Assembly: GCA_017544185.1 (NCBI GenBank)
Contig: JAFYEQ010000338.1
Location: 1-6,698, forward strand
Origin: Oscillospiraceae bacterium
GTDB taxonomy: Bacteria > Bacillota > Clostridia > Oscillospirales > Ruminococcaceae
Reading direction: 5' to 3'
Length of the DNA stretch: 6,698 nt
Shown: piece after piece, positions 1-6,698 of the stretch
Layout of the letters: every line of letters begins with the position of its first letter
How positions within the stretch are numbered: position 1 is the stretch's first letter
Notes under the pieces: model-generated
What the model was told of the DNA's origin: nothing
The model's database searches: none
The model's input: the letters and a program-made list of their open reading frames with translations, nothing else
Translations under genes and position numbers: made by a program

Positions 1-2
1 GA

Positions 3-1289
3 CTGAAGATGCTGGAGAACACCGAGAACATAGGGCTCACCAAGCTGATAGAGCATTCCGGACTGAAGGCACCCTATACCTCCACCAGCGCTGCCTTCGT
101 GCTGGCTCCCCGCATCAATGCGGCGGGCAGGATAGCATCCCCCATGGATGCGCTCAGGCTCCTGATGACCGAGGACGAGAGGGAGTCGGAGGAGCTGGCT
201 GAACGCATATGCGACCTCAACACCCAGAGGCGCGGGTATGAAGAGACGATCACCCGCGACATAGTGGCTCAGATAGCATCAGACCCCTACGCGCTGGACA
301 AGCGTATACTCTTCTTCACGGGTATAGGCTGGCATCACGGCGTGATAGGCATAGTCGCTGCCCGTATGATGGAGCGCTACGGCAAGCCTGTGTTCCTCAT
401 GTCCGCTGACAGTGAGGGCGGCGAGCTCCGTGGCTCTGCCCGCTCCTTCGGCAAGGTGGACGTGTTCGACGCCCTCACCGCCTGCGGCAGCCATCTTACC
501 AAGTTCGGCGGACATTCGGGAGCAGGCGGCTTCTCCCTTGGGTATGACAAGGCGGAGGCCTTCGACAAGGCTCTTCAGGAATATGCCGCGTCTGTGGTCA
601 CGGAGCCCATGCCTTATACCATAGAGACAGGCGGACTGATCTCTCCCGCCGACCTCACCGAAGAGAACGTGCGCGGTCTGGATATGCTGGGTCCCTTCGG
701 GGAGGGCAACCCCTCGCCCACCTTCGTGGTAGGGGATGCGGTGATACAGGCGGTATACCCCATGTCGGGCGGCAAGCATACCAAGCTTTCCGTCAGCGCG
801 GGCGGCAGCACCTATGACGCGGTGATGTTCGGCACCAAGACCGACGAGCTGCCCTACAAGGCGGGGGATCATGTGAACATGCTGGTGGCTCCCGCGCTCA
901 ATACCTGGAACGGCGTCACCAAGGTGCAGCTGCGGGTGGAGGACATACGCCGCGCAGGGATCGGACAGAACGTGATGATCGCGGCGGAGGACATATATCA
1001 CCGCTTCAGGAGAGGCGAGATCACCGAAAAGGACAAGCTCGCACGCATAGCTCCGGGCAGGGACGTGCTCGCAGCCGTGTACCGCAGCCTCACCGATGCA
1101 GACCAGTCCGTGACCGCGCTGTACGCCAAGACAACGGATATGAACTTCTGCACCTTCCTCATAGCCCTGGACATATTCGAGGAAGCAGGGCTCGCGCATA
1201 TGGACAGAGCATCCGAGCGGGTGCGCCGCCTTCCCGTCACGGGCAAGGCAGACCTCTCCGCTACGCCTACGATGCGCAGATTATCATGA
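3..1289 (+). CDS. recJ: Single-stranded-DNA-specific exonuclease RecJ, 3' part (5' end outside window)
   Basis: RecJ degrades single-stranded DNA 5' to 3' in the cytoplasm, serving recombination and excision repair. The frame is open from the left edge with no stop before the first ATG at 9, so that ATG is internal and the gene is cut by the window. Visible in order: the PRINAAGR motif (108-131) that closes the DHH domain; the DHHA1 domain with GWHHGVIG (327-350) and the glycine-rich GGHSGAGGF (507-533, many relatives have GGHxxAAG); the OB-fold with [11 protein letters not shown] (693-725); and an extra C-terminal domain (about 960-1289) of the kind found in longer Firmicutes RecJ proteins. 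The N-terminal DHH motifs with the metal-binding aspartates are off the edge, so catalytic integrity cannot be judged. The end ([15 protein letters not shown], then TGA) looks like a natural RecJ terminus. About 429 codons are seen; some 250-300 are probably missing. Family assignment is firm. Confidence 0.95.
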   Translation: MKMLENTENIGLTKLIEHSGLKAPYTSTSAAFVLAPRINAAGRIASPMDALRLLMTEDERESEELAERICDLNTQRRGYEETITRDIVAQIASDPYALDKRILFFTGIGWHHGVIGIVAARMMERYGKPVFLMSADSEGGELRGSARSFGKVDVFDALTACGSHLTKFGGHSGAGGFSLGYDKAEAFDKALQEYAASVVTEPMPYTIETGGLISPADLTEENVRGLDMLGPFGEGNPSPTFVVGDAVIQAVYPMSGGKHTKLSVSAGGSTYDAVMFGTKTDELPYKAGDHVNMLVAPALNTWNGVTKVQLRVEDIRRAGIGQNVMIAAEDIYHRFRRGEITEKDKLARIAPGRDVLAAVYRSLTDADQSVTALYAKTTDMNFCTFLIALDIFEEAGLAHMDRASERVRRLPVTGKADLSATPTMRRLS

Positions 1290-1300
1290 ACGACAAGCAC

Positions 1301-1332
1301 GCGCAGCCTTCCCGGGCACGGGATAGGCTCGC
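1301..1332 (+). other. Strong bulged hairpin in the recJ-uvrA gap
   Basis: Seen in the sequence: GCG (1301-1303) pairs with CGC (1330-1332), AGCCT (1305-1309) with AGGCT (1325-1329), and TCCCG (1310-1314) with CGGGA (1319-1323). This leaves single-base bulges at C1304 and T1324 and a four-base GGCA loop. That is 13 pairs, mostly G-C, in 32 bases. No T-run follows (TGACGGCC comes next), so it does not fit a standard intrinsic terminator. It ends about 10 bases before the uvrA Shine-Dalgarno sequence. Possible roles, all inferred, are an RNA stability or processing element at the 3' end of recJ, an attenuator, or a weak or factor-dependent terminator. Confidence 0.6.
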
Positions 1333-1340
1333 TGACGGCC

Positions 1341-1347
1341 AAAGGTA
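1341..1347 (+). promoter_or_regulatory. uvrA ribosome-binding site
   Basis: The purine-rich AAAGGTA lies just upstream of the ATG at 1354, with about 8 bases between the AGG core (1343-1345) and the start codon. This supports 1354 as the uvrA start, as does the immediate match of the protein to the conserved UvrA N-terminus ([15 protein letters not shown]). I see no convincing -35/-10 promoter or LexA-type GAAC-N4-GTTC box in the gap or the end of recJ. Confidence 0.7.
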
Positions 1348-1353
1348 GATACT

Positions 1354-4179
1354 ATGCCGATAGATAAGATAATAATACGAGGTGCCAGAGAGCACAACCT
1401 CAAGAATATAGATGTGGATCTCCCCCGCGACAAGCTGATCGTGATGACGGGGCTGTCGGGGTCGGGAAAGTCGTCCCTGGCCTTCGACACCATATACGCC
1501 GACGGTCAGAGACGCTACGTGGAGTCCCTGTCCTCATACGCGCGTATGTTCTTGGGGCAGATGGACAAGCCCGACTGCGACCTGATCGAGGGGCTGTCTC
1601 CTGCCATATCCATAGACCAGAAGACCACATCCAAGAACCCCCGCTCCACCGTTGGTACGGTGACGGAGATATACGACTACTTCCGCCTGCTGTATGCCCG
1701 TATAGGTATACCTCACTGTCCCGTGTGCGGGCGTGAGATACTCCAGCAGACCGTAGATCAGATCGTAGACAGTATTACCTCCCTCCCTCAGGGCACGAAG
1801 ATACAGATCCTCGCTCCCATAGTAAAGGGGCGCAAGGGCGAGCACGCCAAGGAGATGGACAACGCCCGCCGCGCAGGATACGTACGTATACGTGCCGACG
1901 GCAATATCTACGACCTGACCGAGGAGATAAAGCTCGACAAGAACAAGAAGCATGATATAGAGATCGTGGTGGATCGTCTGGTGGTAAAGGCAGAGATGAA
2001 CGCCCGTCTCGCAGACAGCATAGAGACCGCCTCCAAGCTGTCGGGCGGTACGGTGATATGCAGCATCACAGGCGGCGAGGAGCTGCTGTTCTCGCAGAAC
2101 TACGCCTGCCCCGAGCATGGGATATCCATGGAGGAGCTGACACCGAGGATGTTCTCCTTCAACGCTCCCTACGGCGCGTGTCCTACATGTACGGGCCTGG
2201 GCGTGTTCAAGAAGGTAGATCCCGACCTGATCATACCCGACCGTTCCCTGTCGCTGGCGGAGGGCGCCATCAAGGCGTCGGGCTGGTCTACCACCGACAG
2301 CAGCTCCATCGCCATGATGTACTACAAGGGCATCGCCGCTCACTTCGGTCACAGCGTGGAGGAGCCTCTGGAGCGATGGTCGGATGAGGCGATGCACGCG
2401 CTGCTCTACGGTACGGGGGATATGAAGCTGACGCTCCATCGTACCACGTCCTATGGCGGCGGTACCTATACCCAGGCCTTCGAGGGCGTGATACACAATC
2501 TGGAGCGCAGATACAAGGAGTCCTCCAGCGACTACAGCAAGGCCGACATAGAGCAGTATATGTCCGAGGAGCCCTGCCCCGACTGCGGCGGCAAAAGGCT
2601 CAGGAAAGAGATCCTCTGCGTCACCGTAGGCGGGAAGAGCATATCTCAGGTGACGGATATGTCCGTCAAGGAGTGCAAGGTCTTCTTCAGGGAGCTCTCC
2701 CTCACCGAAAGGGAGAAGTTCATCGCCGACCGCATCGTCAAGGAGATCGGCGGAAGACTGGGTTTCTTGGACAGCGTGGGTCTGGACTATCTCACCCTCT
2801 CGCGCTCTGCGGGCACGCTATCGGGCGGCGAATCGCAGCGCATACGTCTGGCTACACAGATAGGTTCCTCGCTGGTGGGAGTGCTGTATATACTCGATGA
2901 GCCCTCCATAGGGCTGCATCAGCGGGACAATGACAAACTGATAGATACCCTGAAGCGGCTGCGGGATCTTGGCAATACCCTGATCGTGGTGGAGCATGAT
3001 GAGGATACCATCAGGGCAGCAGACTATATAGTCGATATAGGCCCCTATGCGGGCGTGAACGGCGGCGAGATCATAGCTGCGGGCACCTTAGACGATATCA
3101 TAGCATCGGAGCGCTCCATCACCGGGGCATATCTCTCGGGGAGACGGAGCATACCCGTCCCCGAGGAACGTCACACAGGTACGGGGAAGCGGCTGGTGTT
3201 CAAGGGCTGCAGCGAGAACAATCTGAAGGACATCACGGTGTCCATACCCCTTGGCACGTTCACCTGCGTCACGGGAGTATCAGGCTCGGGCAAGTCATCG
3301 CTGGTGGAGAGGATCATATACAGGTACCTCCAGAGCAAGCTGAACCGTGCCCGTGTCCGTCCCGGCAGCTTCAAGTCCTGCACGGGCGCGTCATATCTTG
3401 ACAAGGTCATTGCCATCGACCAGTCGCCCATAGGACGCACCCCCAGATCCAATCCCGCTACGTATACAGGCGTGTTCAACGACATACGTGAGCTGTACGC
3501 CCAGACCAACGATGCCAAGGCCAGAGGCTATACCTCGGGGCGCTTCTCCTTCAACGTCAAGGGCGGGCGCTGCGAAGCCTGCGAGGGCGACGGCATCATA
3601 AAGATAGAGATGCACTTCCTTCCCGATGTATACGTGCCCTGCGAGGTGTGCGGCGGCCACAGGTACAACCGTGAGACGCTGGAGGTGCGCTACAAGGGCA
3701 AGTCCATATACGACGTACTGGAGATGACGGTGGACGAGGGCGTTGCCTTCTTCGAGAACCACCCGAAGATATACCGCAAGCTGCTGACCCTGCAGGAGGT
3801 AGGACTGGGGTATATCAAGATAGGTCAGCCCGCCACCACCCTGTCGGGAGGCGAGGCTCAGCGCGTGAAGCTGGCGACGGAGCTGTCCAAGCGCTCCACC
3901 GGCAGGACCATATACATACTCGATGAGCCCACCACGGGACTGCATACTGCTGACGTACACAAGCTCCTCGAGGTGTTGGGAAGACTGGTGGACGCAGGTA
4001 ACACCGTGCTCGTGATAGAGCATAACTTAGACGTCATCAAATGCGCCGACCATATCATAGATCTGGGTCCCGAGGGCGGCGACGGCGGCGGTACAGTGGT
4101 AGCCGCAGGCACCCCCGAGGAGATCGCCAAGACGAAGAAGAGTTATACCGGACAGTACCTGAAGAAGATGCTCAGATAA
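1354..4179 (+). CDS. uvrA: UvrABC excinuclease subunit A (DNA damage-recognition ATPase)
   Basis: UvrA dimerises, scans DNA for bulky lesions and loads UvrB in nucleotide-excision repair. The 941-residue product matches the usual length (E. coli 940). The first ABC cassette has Walker [10 protein letters not shown] (residues 33-41, K39), signature LSGGE (489-493), Walker B ILDEPS (D515, E516) and the H-loop His548. The second has Walker A GVSGSGKS (641-648, K647), signature LSGGE (830-834), Walker B ILDEPT (D857, E858) and His890. The UvrB-binding and insertion regions lie between the first Walker A and its distant signature, as is normal. The C-terminal zinc finger is intact (C740, C743, C763, C766). 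The first finger reads C252-x2-H255-x20-C276-x2-C279, with His where most relatives have Cys. Conserved CxxC pairs at 122/125 and 408/411 are also present. Nothing is truncated. It follows recJ by 64 bases and precedes a permease gene by 12. No SOS box was seen. Confidence 0.98.
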   Translation: MPIDKIIIRGAREHNLKNIDVDLPRDKLIVMTGLSGSGKSSLAFDTIYADGQRRYVESLSSYARMFLGQMDKPDCDLIEGLSPAISIDQKTTSKNPRSTVGTVTEIYDYFRLLYARIGIPHCPVCGREILQQTVDQIVDSITSLPQGTKIQILAPIVKGRKGEHAKEMDNARRAGYVRIRADGNIYDLTEEIKLDKNKKHDIEIVVDRLVVKAEMNARLADSIETASKLSGGTVICSITGGEELLFSQNYACPEHGISMEELTPRMFSFNAPYGACPTCTGLGVFKKVDPDLIIPDRSLSLAEGAIKASGWSTTDSSSIAMMYYKGIAAHFGHSVEEPLERWSDEAMHALLYGTGDMKLTLHRTTSYGGGTYTQAFEGVIHNLERRYKESSSDYSKADIEQYMSEEPCPDCGGKRLRKEILCVTVGGKSISQVTDMSVKECKVFFRELSLTEREKFIADRIVKEIGGRLGFLDSVGLDYLTLSRSAGTLSGGESQRIRLATQIGSSLVGVLYILDEPSIGLHQRDNDKLIDTLKRLRDLGNTLIVVEHDEDTIRAADYIVDIGPYAGVNGGEIIAAGTLDDIIASERSITGAYLSGRRSIPVPEERHTGTGKRLVFKGCSENNLKDITVSIPLGTFTCVTGVSGSGKSSLVERIIYRYLQSKLNRARVRPGSFKSCTGASYLDKVIAIDQSPIGRTPRSNPATYTGVFNDIRELYAQTNDAKARGYTSGRFSFNVKGGRCEACEGDGIIKIEMHFLPDVYVPCEVCGGHRYNRETLEVRYKGKSIYDVLEMTVDEGVAFFENHPKIYRKLLTLQEVGLGYIKIGQPATTLSGGEAQRVKLATELSKRSTGRTIYILDEPTTGLHTADVHKLLEVLGRLVDAGNTVLVIEHNLDVIKCADHIIDLGPEGGDGGGTVVAAGTPEEIAKTKKSYTGQYLKKMLR

Positions 4180-4181
4180 AC

Positions 4182-4187
4182 GGGAGA
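4182..4187 (+). promoter_or_regulatory. Permease ribosome-binding site
   Basis: GGGAGA lies 3 bases after the uvrA stop codon and about 5 bases before the ATG at 4192. It decides the permease start. No terminator hairpin or promoter fits in the 12-base gap, so the permease is probably translated from a message shared with uvrA. Confidence 0.7.
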
Positions 4188-4191
4188 TAAT

Positions 4192-6698
4192 ATGAAACTA
4201 CACGAGATCACTGCCAAATACCTAAAAGGACAGAAAAAGCATACGATAATGACTATCACGGCGGTCACGGTATCCGTGGCGTTCCTGACGGTGCTGCTGT
4301 GTACATTGTCGATATACAAGGCATCGGATCTGGCGGTGGTGCGCAAGAACGGCACCTATCATGTGGTGTTCAACGGGCTCACCAAGGATGAGCTGCTGAC
4401 CATACGCAATATGGACATATGGAGCGAGACCCAGAACTACGGTATCTCCGGCTACTCCTCCAGGACGGACATCGACTTCGATGCGTACAAGGAGAACGCC
4501 GACATAGAGTATCTCTGCCGCAGCGGCAACCTGATGGATACCACGTTCCTACGTATGGACGGCACTCCGGATATGCTGCCCATGTCGATGTATACCACCC
4601 GCGAGGGACGGCTCCCCGAGAAGGACGGCGAGATAGCACTGTCCTACGATCAGTCGTATATGTGGGGCTACCCCAACGTGGGCGATACGGTGACTGCCAT
4701 ACTCATCACCTGCGGCAGCTCCGACCGTGAGGACGCTCCCCAGTACAAGGACGGCATATGGTACGACGTGACCGACGAGCAGATCCAAAACGGCGTGGAA
4801 GGCGACGTGAACGGTTGGTACGTGCCCCCTCAGCTCTCCGACGCGATGAGCATACAGGACGCGAAGGAGATATCCTTCACGGTGGTGGGCTTCACCTCCG
4901 AGTACAACTTCGTCACCTACGACGATACGAGGCTCAGAGCCTATTCCTCCAACAAGGACCAGCTCCTGTGCAGATACATCTCCACCATGTCCGATGCGTA
5001 CTGGGACATGGAGACGGCCTTCGCCAGAGCGGGGATGGAGATAGACGATTTCGACTACGGTCTCAACGAGGACCTTCTCAATGCGGAGGATCTGGGTACG
5101 GACGCCAAGTTCAATACCGCCAAGTTCTTCGCGCTGATGTACCTGTTCATCATATTCATCATGTTCTGCGCGAGACTGGTCATAGATGACTCCTTCGAGA
5201 TCTCCGCCAAGGAGCGCATAAAGCAGTTCGGCCTGCTCAAGGCGGTAGGCGCATCCAAGAAGCAGATCTTCTCCATGCTGGTGACCGAGGCGGTATACCT
5301 GGCGATCCCCGGCATAGTCATGGGGCTCCTGTTAGGGCTGGGCCTAGCAAGGCTCATATTCGACATGATCGTACGTACGGCCGTGGGCGGCTCGGGCAAG
5401 TATGACGTGGGGAACATGGTGTTCGAGATACGCCCCTATGTATATGTCTCCGCCGTGGTGCTAGGGCTCCTGTGGGTAATGATCTCAGCGGTAGCCACAG
5501 GCATGAGGTCGATCAAGTCCACTCCCGTGGAAGCACTGCGCTCCGCAGGCAGACAGGACGCGGTACGCATACCCAAGAAGCCTTCCGCCATATCAAGAGG
5601 CGGCGCGTTCATACCCGCATACGCATCCCTGTCGGTAAAGCGTAATACCAAGCGCTTCGTCATCACGATAGTATCTATGGTCATGAGCATATCCCTTTTC
5701 GCAGGCTTCTCCTACGGGGTGTATCTGCTCAATGAGGGCACCGTGAACAGGTTCTCCGTGCTCCGCGAGCCCTATGGCTACGAGGTGGCCTATTCCTCCA
5801 CCGATCCTACATCGGTATTCAGTGTGTCCGACATCATAGATGCCGGCGAAGACAAGTTCACAGCGGTGACGGCATGGTCGAGGTTCTTGGTATACGCCGA
5901 TAAGGCGGATATGGGATCCCAGTCCTTCCGGGGCGAGAGCTGCCTGCTGAACATCATACCCGTGAGCCGCTCGGAATACGAGGCCCATATCAGGACAGAC
6001 ATAACCTACGATGAGCTGGATCGCGGCGGTCTGCTGCTGTGCCGGAGCATATGCGACGAGAACTACAAGTATCTCTACGACATATATCCCTCCGCTCCCA
6101 CCGTGTTCAAGGGGAAATATTTCTCATCACAGCATATATCCTTCGGCGATGACTGCTCCTTCGACGTGAAGGGGATATACACCACCGACAGGCGCACCTT
6201 CATGGGGAAGAACACTCAGCCCGCGGCCATAGTGACCTACGGCACTTACATCCATATGCTCGAAGAGAAGGGCACGGATGACAATACCACCGTTACCGTC
6301 GCAGAGGATGGCACGGAGTACAAGGTATATAACTCCAAGCTCCTGCTCTCCGCGGATGACGATATCTGGGCGAAGAACTACCTTGACAAGTACTTCTTCG
6401 GACAGTACACCAACAACTCGGGCGACAGAGCGGACGCGCAGATGCTGCTGCGTATAATAGAGCTGGCAGGATACTTCGTGATAACGATCATATCCATCAT
6501 AGCCGTGATCAATATCGTGAACATCATATCCGCCAACGTCCTCAACCGCACCTCAGAGCTGGCTATGCTCCGCGCCTGCGGTATGTCGGACAAGCAGATA
6601 TATACCCTCCTCTTCCGCGAGAGCACCATATACGCGGGGCTGTCGGGCATAATATCCGCAGTGCTCATAGAGCTGGCTATATTCGCGGTACAGATCCC
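4192..6698 (+). CDS. FtsX/MacB-type ABC transporter permease, 5' part (3' end outside window)
   Basis: This reading frame has no stop through the right edge; about 835 residues are visible. The layout is that of a two-repeat FtsX-family membrane subunit: a short basic N-terminus (MKLHEITAKYLKGQKKHT); TM1 about 19-41; a large extracytoplasmic domain about 45-310 with a MacB_PCD-like VGDTV (about 163-167); TM2 about 312-331; the FtsX motif KERIKQFGLLKAVGAS (about 340-355); TM3 about 366-388; TM4 about 416-438; TPVEALR (444-450); TM5 about 489-511; a second extracytoplasmic domain about 513-757; TM6 about 758-783; a second FtsX motif NRTSELAMLRACGMS (785-799); and TM7 starting about 812. TM8 and the tail should lie beyond the edge. 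Such permeases work with a separate ATPase, exporting peptides or lipids, sensing antimicrobial peptides, or transmitting force across the membrane; the substrate cannot be read here. No ATPase partner is in the window. Codon use matches uvrA and recJ, so there is no sign of recent transfer. Confidence 0.9.
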   Translation, partial: MKLHEITAKYLKGQKKHTIMTITAVTVSVAFLTVLLCTLSIYKASDLAVVRKNGTYHVVFNGLTKDELLTIRNMDIWSETQNYGISGYSSRTDIDFDAYKENADIEYLCRSGNLMDTTFLRMDGTPDMLPMSMYTTREGRLPEKDGEIALSYDQSYMWGYPNVGDTVTAILITCGSSDREDAPQYKDGIWYDVTDEQIQNGVEGDVNGWYVPPQLSDAMSIQDAKEISFTVVGFTSEYNFVTYDDTRLRAYSSNKDQLLCRYISTMSDAYWDMETAFARAGMEIDDFDYGLNEDLLNAEDLGTDAKFNTAKFFALMYLFIIFIMFCARLVIDDSFEISAKERIKQFGLLKAVGASKKQIFSMLVTEAVYLAIPGIVMGLLLGLGLARLIFDMIVRTAVGGSGKYDVGNMVFEIRPYVYVSAVVLGLLWVMISAVATGMRSIKSTPVEALRSAGRQDAVRIPKKPSAISRGGAFIPAYASLSVKRNTKRFVITIVSMVMSISLFAGFSYGVYLLNEGTVNRFSVLREPYGYEVAYSSTDPTSVFSVSDIIDAGEDKFTAVTAWSRFLVYADKADMGSQSFRGESCLLNIIPVSRSEYEAHIRTDITYDELDRGGLLLCRSICDENYKYLYDIYPSAPTVFKGKYFSSQHISFGDDCSFDVKGIYTTDRRTFMGKNTQPAAIVTYGTYIHMLEEKGTDDNTTVTVAEDGTEYKVYNSKLLLSADDDIWAKNYLDKYFFGQYTNNSGDRADAQMLLRIIELAGYFVITIISIIAVINIVNIISANVLNRTSELAMLRACGMSDKQIYTLLFRESTIYAGLSGIISAVLIELAIFAVQI

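Noticed and set aside
279..1199. Long antisense open frame (306 codons) opposite recJ
   Set aside because: It lies fully within a clear recJ frame, its translation is rich in His, Gly and Arg with no recognisable domain, and it results from the sense codon choice (few sense codons that give antisense stops).
1301..1340. Intrinsic terminator for recJ
   Set aside because: The hairpin is strong, but TGACGGCC follows it instead of a T-run, so it is listed as a hairpin of unknown role.
1290..1353. SOS (LexA) box or sigma-70 promoter for uvrA
   Set aside because: GAAC at 1288-1291 has no matching GTTC half, and no spaced -35/-10 pair was found in the gap or the end of recJ.
1879..1888. Perfect 10-base palindrome TACGTACGTA
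   Set aside because: It falls inside conserved uvrA coding sequence (Tyr-Val-Arg-Ile-Arg) and is explained by codon choice; no partner site nearby.
1534..2496. Long antisense open frame (320 codons) opposite uvrA
   Set aside because: It is a shadow of uvrA, with low-complexity composition, no ribosome-binding site or domain; the sense strand is unmistakably UvrA.
3391..4023. Antisense open frame (210 codons) opposite the end of uvrA
   Set aside because: Same reason: it covers the conserved second ATPase cassette of UvrA and has no features of its own.
4075..4095. GGC-rich short repeat near the uvrA 3' end
   Set aside because: It encodes the conserved glycine-rich GGDGGG segment of UvrA, not a DNA repeat.
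4419..5189. Two + strand open frames (4419-4730 and 4758-5189) in a second frame within the permease gene
   Set aside because: Their translations are rich in Arg, His and Gly and meaningless, while the permease frame is continuous across both with proper membrane segments and FtsX motifs.

Overview
The window contains three genes, all on the + strand and closely packed: the 3' part of a single-strand exonuclease gene (recJ), a complete nucleotide-excision-repair gene (uvrA), and the 5' part of a large FtsX/MacB-type ABC transporter permease that runs off the right edge. No RNA gene, mobile element, CRISPR array or prophage signal was seen.

Organism: both repair proteins read like those of Clostridia (low-level Firmicutes signatures: a RecJ with a long extra C-terminal domain, a 941-residue UvrA, and a two-repeat FtsX permease of the kind common in gut Clostridia). 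The DNA is GC-rich by eye but writes isoleucine mainly as ATA or ATC and almost never ATT. That combination suggests a Ruminococcus-like member of the Oscillospiraceae. This is an inference from style, not a database match.

Layout: bases 1-1289 are recJ, with the N-terminal DHH catalytic half lying off the left edge. Bases 1290-1353 are a 64-base gap holding a strong GC-rich bulged hairpin and then the uvrA ribosome-binding site. Bases 1354-4179 are uvrA, with both ATPase cassettes and the C-terminal zinc finger intact; the other zinc finger has a His in place of one Cys. After a 12-base gap with its own ribosome-binding site, the permease gene starts at 4192 and stays open to 6698 (about 835 residues seen; roughly 65 or more are expected beyond the edge, judging from its own first repeat).

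Working together: RecJ and UvrA are both cytoplasmic DNA-repair proteins, so recJ-uvrA is a plausible repair cluster. The permease has no obvious functional link to repair, but the very short gap and absence of a terminator suggest it is co-transcribed with uvrA. Its ATPase partner is not in the window. I found no convincing evidence of an undescribed system. The points most worth checking are the recJ-uvrA hairpin, the CxxH zinc-finger variant in UvrA, and the uvrA-permease linkage.
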